Assembly: GCA_003136795.1 (NCBI GenBank)
Contig: PLDP01000278.1
Span: forward strand, 1 to 8,297
Length of the DNA stretch: 8,297 nucleotides
Origin: Actinomycetota bacterium
GTDB lineage: Bacteria > Actinomycetota > Thermoleophilia > Gaiellales > Gaiellaceae
Reading direction: 5' to 3'
In this document: positions 5,032 through 8,297 of the stretch, one piece after another
Position numbering within the stretch: the stretch's first letter is position 1
How the letters are laid out: every line of letters starts with the position of its first letter
Translations under genes and position numbers: made by a program
The notes under the pieces: generated by a model
The model's database searches: none
What the model was told of the DNA's origin: nothing
The model's input: the letters and a program-made list of their open reading frames with translations, nothing else

Positions 5032-6418
5032 CGTACGCCGTACGGGACTCGTTGTGTCCGTTCGGCTCGTTCGCCGTCGCGACGACCGTGTAGTGCTCGC
5101 CCTTCACCGGCGTGAACGCCGGGGTGAAGGAGATCGACTGGTCGGGCTCGAGCGGAGCCGTGGGCTGGCCGACGGCGACTGTCGAGGAGTGTGCGTCGTA
5201 GACGACATAGGTCATGCCGATCGTGGTGCCGGGCTGTGAGTAGTGCGCGAGGTACGGCACGTACATGGTCACGCGCGGAGGCACGCCGGCCTTCGTCGTC
5301 GTGGTCGTGCCGTCGATCAGCCGGGCGACCGATCCGAACACGTCGAACGCCGGCTTCTGGGCGCCGTTCTGCGAGTACAGACCGCTCTGCCACGGGTTGC
5401 CCGCGCTGTCGCGATAGACGAACCAGATGAACATCTGGACGTTCGGATCGTTCTTCGCGTACGTCAGCGCCTGCTTCGCGTACGCCGCCTGCTGGGCGTA
5501 CGTCACGCCGTGCGGCTCGGCCGGCTTCGTCTCGTGGCCGTACTCGGTGATCCAGATCGGCACCGCGCGGTGGAACCACTTCTTCAGATCGCCTTCGAAC
5601 GTCGGCAGGGTCGAGAGCGTCACGTTCGGAAAACGCACCTTCTGCAGAGGGGGCAGGTTCGGCGACGTCGGGTACGGGTGGTGCGCCCACGCGTCGAACT
5701 TCAGCCCCTTCACCTGCGCCAGCAGCCGCGCGAAGGTTCCCGGCGCGACACTTCCGCTGACGCCCTTGAGCGGCTTGTCGCGGCCGCGGGCCGAGGTCTC
5801 GCCGATCGCGACCTTCGCCCACGGGTTGCCCGACTTGATGCCGGCGTATGCGGCCTTGAAGAGCTTGGCGTAGTTGGCCGGGCCGACGATCTTCTTGCCG
5901 ACGAACTGCGGCGTCAGGAAGAGCTGCAGGTTCGGCTCGTTCCACACCGACCAGAGCGACACCGACCCGTGGCCCGTTTTGCCGTTGTATCGCGTTGCGA
6001 GCATCTTCGTGAACGTGGTCAGGTCGCTCAGCTTCTTCGGCATCACGTTGGGCGCCTTGCCACCGTTCGCCCACTTCGGCGTTCCGTTGACGTCGATCAT
6101 CACGCGCATGCCGTAGAGGCCTGCGTTGAAGACGAGCTCGTCGAGATCTGTGAGGCGGTACGCAGGATCGTCGCCGTTGGCCGGGTTCGCCGGCTTCTTC
6201 GGCGCGATCGTCGCCCACGTCGCGGTCGTGTGAATCAACGACGCGCCGGTGACGCCCGCTTGCTGCATGTTCTGATCGCGTTCCGGTGACCAGCGGAACG
6301 ACGGGTCGTCGAAAAATCCGATCGGCATCCGCTGCGCGGCGTGAACGGCTGCGGCCGGGATGACGAGGAGCGCGGTCAGCGCCACGAGTACGAAACGAAC
6401 GGCTTTCAGCACGGGCAA
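5018..6418 (-). CDS. Secreted clan GH-A glycoside hydrolase (GH5/GH39-like)
   Basis: A 466-residue protein starting at TTG (6418-6416). The start is supported by AAGGA about 7 nt upstream on the minus strand; GTG two codons later is an alternative. Residues 1-28 form a signal peptide (basic KAVR, hydrophobic core, AAAVHA cleavage region). The TIM-barrel domain spans about 31-368. The conserved WSVWNEPN supplies the presumed acid/base E161, and PIWITEYG supplies the presumed nucleophile E292, 131 residues later. This is the clan GH-A arrangement of retaining hydrolases. HHPY (246-249) and FIWFVYRD (330-337) also fit barrel strand ends. A linker with five threonines (371-375) leads to a beta-rich C-terminal domain (379-466) of unknown role, perhaps carbohydrate binding. 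The substrate cannot be deduced; a beta-linked surface or environmental polysaccharide is plausible. The gene is divergent from the GT-C-like gene and converges on the propeller gene. Confidence 0.9.
   Translation of the reverse strand: MPVLKAVRFVLVALTALLVIPAAAVHAAQRMPIGFFDDPSFRWSPERDQNMQQAGVTGASLIHTTATWATIAPKKPANPANGDDPAYRLTDLDELVFNAGLYGMRVMIDVNGTPKWANGGKAPNVMPKKLSDLTTFTKMLATRYNGKTGHGSVSLWSVWNEPNLQLFLTPQFVGKKIVGPANYAKLFKAAYAGIKSGNPWAKVAIGETSARGRDKPLKGVSGSVAPGTFARLLAQVKGLKFDAWAHHPYPTSPNLPPLQKVRFPNVTLSTLPTFEGDLKKWFHRAVPIWITEYGHETKPAEPHGVTYAQQAAYAKQALTYAKNDPNVQMFIWFVYRDSAGNPWQSGLYSQNGAQKPAFDVFGSVARLIDGTTTTTKAGVPPRVTMYVPYLAHYSQPGTTIGMTYVVYDAHSSTVAVGQPTAPLEPDQSISFTPAFTPVKGEHYTVVATANEPNGHNESRTAYVSVS
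5101..5130 (+). terminator. Strong imperfect hairpin, candidate operon terminator
   Basis: CCTTCA (5101-5106) pairs with TGAAGG (5125-5130), and CCGGCG (5107-5112) pairs with CGCCGG (5117-5122). The loop is TGAA (5113-5116) and there is a GG bulge (5123-5124) on the 3' side. It begins 70 nt after the operon stop codon. No T-tract follows, so it is not a classical intrinsic terminator, although hairpins without U-tails are proposed in actinobacteria. It lies inside the opposite-strand hydrolase gene, where it encodes FTPAFTPVKG, so the symmetry may come from that short amino-acid repeat. Confidence 0.35.
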
Positions 6419-6510
6419 GTCCCCTTCCTTCGTTTACCCTGGGCAGCGGGACGGTAGCGAGGCGCTTTGAGGATGGTGTAAAGAGGCGACTCTCGAGGGA
6501 TGGTGAGGTA
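6419..6510. promoter_or_regulatory. Divergent intergenic region (hydrolase / GT-C promoters)
   Basis: This 92-bp gap between two divergent starts must hold the promoter of each gene, unless either promoter lies in the opposite coding region. It is the only sizeable non-coding stretch in the window. For the minus-strand hydrolase, TTTACA (complement of 6477-6482) could be a -35 element and TACCGT (complement of 6451-6456) a TANNNT-type -10, but their 20-bp spacing is long and the match is weak. I see no convincing plus-strand -35/-10 pair. The region also carries the direct repeat listed separately, which could be an operator. Confidence 0.4.
6469..6506 (+). repeat. Near-perfect direct repeat GAGG(G)ATGGTG
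   Basis: GAGGATGGTG (6469-6478) recurs as GAGGGATGGTG (6495-6505), 26 bp start to start, differing by one inserted G. The second copy lies directly before the GTG start of the GT-C gene. In-phase spacing of about 2.5 helical turns and location between divergent genes would suit a regulator site, but with two short copies chance cannot be excluded. Confidence 0.45.
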
Positions 6511-8297
6511 GTGAACAGGGCCGCACCTGTCGTGTTGTGGCTTGCGCTGGGTGCAGGTCTCGCGACTCTGACCAGCCGAGTCGGCGACTGGTTTGTGATG
6601 ACGGACGAGCTCCTGTACGAGCGGCTCGCGCTCAGCGTCGTCCGCTTGCACTCGCCACTGCCGGATATCCACGGTGAGGTGATCGCCAACCTCAACCAGC
6701 TTTACCCACTCGTACTTGCGCCAGTCTTCGCCGTTACCGGCGTCGACCTCCATGCGGCGCACGTCCTCAACGCGGTCGTGATGTCGTCGGCCGCCGTTCC
6801 CGCCGCGCTGCTCGCGCGGCGCGTCACCGGGTCGTCTGCGTGGGCATGCCTCGCCGGCTTCATGACGGTCGTCGTGCCGTGGATCACGCTCTCGTCGTTT
6901 CTGCTGACCGAGGTGGTCGCCTACACCGCATTTCTCTGGGCGGTGCTGGCGTTCCATTCGACGGTCGTGCGGCCGACGGTGCGCAACGACGTTCTCTCCG
7001 TGCTGGCGATCGTCGTCGCGGTCAGCGCGCGCACGCAGCTCGCCGTCCTGGCGCTCGCGCTGCCGGTCGCGCTCGTGGTGCACCGGCAGACGCGCCGGCA
7101 CCGCGTGCTCGTCGTCGCGTACGCCGTCGGGCTGGTCGCGGCCCTCGGCCTCGTCGCGACCGGGCACAGCCCACTCGGCACCTACGGGACGACCGCGCAC
7201 GGGAATCCCGTTCCACCCGCGTTCTTCCCCGCGCTCCTGACGCACCTCGCATCGGTCGGCCTCGGGCTCGGGCTCGTCCCGTTCATCCTCGGCGGCGCCT
7301 GGCTCGTCGCCAACGCGAGACGCGACGTGTTCGCCACGCTCGCCTGCGCGGCGATCGTGCTCGTCACGTTCGAGGTCGCCTCGTACGACGTCCGCTTCGG
7401 CGGCGGCCTCGTGCGCGACCGCTACCTCTTCTACCTCGCGCCGCTCGTCGCGATCGCGTTTGGCGCCGCCCTGCAGGCCCGCCCGCGCCCGTCGTGGCTC
7501 ACGGTTCCGGTTGTGCTCCTCGCCGCCGGCTGCGCGCTCCAGCCGCTGCCGGTGTTCAGCAAGCTGAACGTAGATACGCCGGCGTCGATCCTCGACAACT
7601 ACCTGCGCAACCAGATCGGCGGGCTGACCGGCGCGCGCATCTTCCTGGTCTGCGCGGTGCTGGTCGCCGGATCGCTGCTGGCGGAAGGGCAGCTCCTGCT
7701 TCGCCGGCAATGGTTCGTTGCCGCCGCGATCGTGGTCGCGCTCTTCTCGACGACCGCGAGCACCGCGTACGCGTTCGACCGCCTCTTCCGCGTGGATGGA
7801 ACGGCGGGGCGCCCGGTGACGAGCGATCCCGGACCGGACCAGTCCTGGGTCGACCACGCCGTCGGCACCGGCGCGCGGGTGACGGCTCTCCCGTTCCCGA
7901 CGATCAGCGGCGACTACTGGTCAAGCGCGGCGTACTGGTGGGATCTCGAGTTCTGGAACGAGTCCGTCGACCGGGTCGCCGGCCTGCCCGGGCAGTTCGA
8001 GTGGACGCCGAGCACGTTCCCGAAGCTCGCGCTGCGCTTCGACCGGCGCGGCCTCGCGAACATCTCCCCCGCCGGCTATGTCGTCCAGGCGGTCGGCGAC
8101 ACGCGATTCCACCTCGCCGGCACGGTCGTGCTGAACAACCGGAACGCATTCCTTGTGCAGCCGGAGCGTCCGTGGCGCGAAGACTGGTCGACGTCCGGGC
8201 TCTACGACGACGGCTGGACGCGACCGGGCGCGGTCGCGCGCATCTACGTCTACCCGTACCCCGGGCAGACGGGACCCGCGACCCGGACGCTGACGGT
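6511..8297 (+). CDS. GT-C-like (ArnT/PMT-like) membrane glycosyltransferase, 3' truncated by window
   Basis: The frame stays open from GTG at 6511 to the window end, giving 595 codons plus two bases. No ATG, GTG or TTG precedes 6511 in frame within the intergenic region. A GAGGG (6495-6499) lies 11 nt upstream, a weak ribosome binding site, and TAGTG spans the start. The protein begins with a TM helix (5-21) followed by an outside loop containing VMTDELLYERLAL, whose D32-E33 matches the acidic pair in the first extracytoplasmic loop of GT-C enzymes. About 12-13 further hydrophobic segments follow up to residue 420. Conserved-looking motifs include FLLTEVVAYT (130-139), VSARTQLAVL (171-180) and VRDRYLFYLAPL (301-312). 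Residues ~430-595 form a soluble, Trp/Tyr-rich, probably outside domain. Such enzymes transfer sugars from lipid-linked donors to surface glycans, lipids or proteins. Donor and acceptor are unknown. The divergent neighbour is a glycoside hydrolase. Confidence 0.85.
   Translation, partial: MNRAAPVVLWLALGAGLATLTSRVGDWFVMTDELLYERLALSVVRLHSPLPDIHGEVIANLNQLYPLVLAPVFAVTGVDLHAAHVLNAVVMSSAAVPAALLARRVTGSSAWACLAGFMTVVVPWITLSSFLLTEVVAYTAFLWAVLAFHSTVVRPTVRNDVLSVLAIVVAVSARTQLAVLALALPVALVVHRQTRRHRVLVVAYAVGLVAALGLVATGHSPLGTYGTTAHGNPVPPAFFPALLTHLASVGLGLGLVPFILGGAWLVANARRDVFATLACAAIVLVTFEVASYDVRFGGGLVRDRYLFYLAPLVAIAFGAALQARPRPSWLTVPVVLLAAGCALQPLPVFSKLNVDTPASILDNYLRNQIGGLTGARIFLVCAVLVAGSLLAEGQLLLRRQWFVAAAIVVALFSTTASTAYAFDRLFRVDGTAGRPVTSDPGPDQSWVDHAVGTGARVTALPFPTISGDYWSSAAYWWDLEFWNESVDRVAGLPGQFEWTPSTFPKLALRFDRRGLANISPAGYVVQAVGDTRFHLAGTVVLNNRNAFLVQPERPWREDWSTSGLYDDGWTRPGAVARIYVYPYPGQTGPATRTLT

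Noticed and set aside
5457..5502. GCGTACG repeated three times at 21- and 18-bp spacing
   Set aside because: These are Tyr-Ala codon pairs in one amphipathic helix of the hydrolase (YAQQAAYAKQALTYAKN); the spacing follows the protein helix, so a DNA repeat element is not needed.
5243..6289. 348-codon plus-strand frame antisense to the hydrolase
   Set aside because: Val/Arg-rich shadow translation without motifs, produced by high third-position GC on the opposite strand.
5010..6695. 561-codon minus-strand frame overlapping the hydrolase gene in another frame
   Set aside because: Arg-rich, no domain recognisable; the neighbouring minus frame has a signal peptide and both GH-A catalytic motifs.
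6406..7857. 483-codon open frame on the minus strand across the GT-C gene
   Set aside because: Its translation is dominated by Arg, Asp, Glu, His and Gln with no hydrophobic core or recognisable motif, typical of the antisense of a high-GC gene. The plus-strand frame gives a coherent membrane protein with GT-C motifs.
1..8297. Mobile element, CRISPR, tRNA, rRNA or toxin-antitoxin signatures
   Set aside because: Reading both strands gave no transposase or integrase motifs, terminal inverted repeats, regularly spaced repeats, tRNA-like cloverleaf or small toxin pair; the window appears to be ordinary chromosomal sequence.

Overview
The window is a high-GC, gene-dense bacterial stretch. Coding regions are tightly packed, start codons include GTG and TTG, and intergenic space is minimal. 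GC content, codon use and protein style (a MoxR/DUF58/DUF4129 locus, an RY-motif GT-C membrane protein, a sorbosone-dehydrogenase-like propeller) suggest an actinobacterium. I would guess class Thermoleophilia (Solirubrobacterales/Gaiellales), but that is inferred from protein resemblance, not from a marker gene. No tRNA, rRNA, CRISPR array, transposase or phage gene was seen.

Bases 1-5031 (+ strand) hold six genes whose ends overlap or lie within 2 nt of each other, so they look like one translationally coupled operon whose promoter lies upstream of the window. In order they are: (1) a four-TM protein with a C-terminal DUF4129 domain; (2) a small two-TM protein with a conserved cytosolic tail; (3) a MoxR-family AAA+ ATPase; (4) a DUF58 / von Willebrand A-like protein starting at TTG; (5) a roughly six-TM protein with no conventional start codon at its natural position; (6) a small secreted or membrane-tethered beta-propeller of the glucose/L-sorbosone dehydrogenase superfamily. 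Genes 1, 3 and 4 are the known MoxR/DUF58/DUF4129 partnership. The transglutaminase-like TgpA protein that usually joins them is absent from the window, although it could lie upstream. The plausible theme is an AAA+ chaperone acting with a vWA-like adaptor and several membrane proteins at the cell envelope.

Bases 5018-6418 (- strand) encode a secreted clan GH-A glycoside hydrolase with a Thr-rich linker and a C-terminal beta-rich domain. It converges on the operon with a 14-bp overlap of the two 3' ends. A strong imperfect hairpin about 70 nt past the operon's stop codon, inside the hydrolase gene, is a candidate terminator.

Bases 6419-6510 form a 92-bp divergent intergenic region with a near-perfect direct repeat. 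Bases 6511-8297 (+ strand) encode the first 595 residues of a large polytopic GT-C-like (ArnT/PMT-like) glycosyltransferase that runs off the window end. The divergent hydrolase and glycosyltransferase may share regulation and act on the same cell-surface glycan; this is inference.
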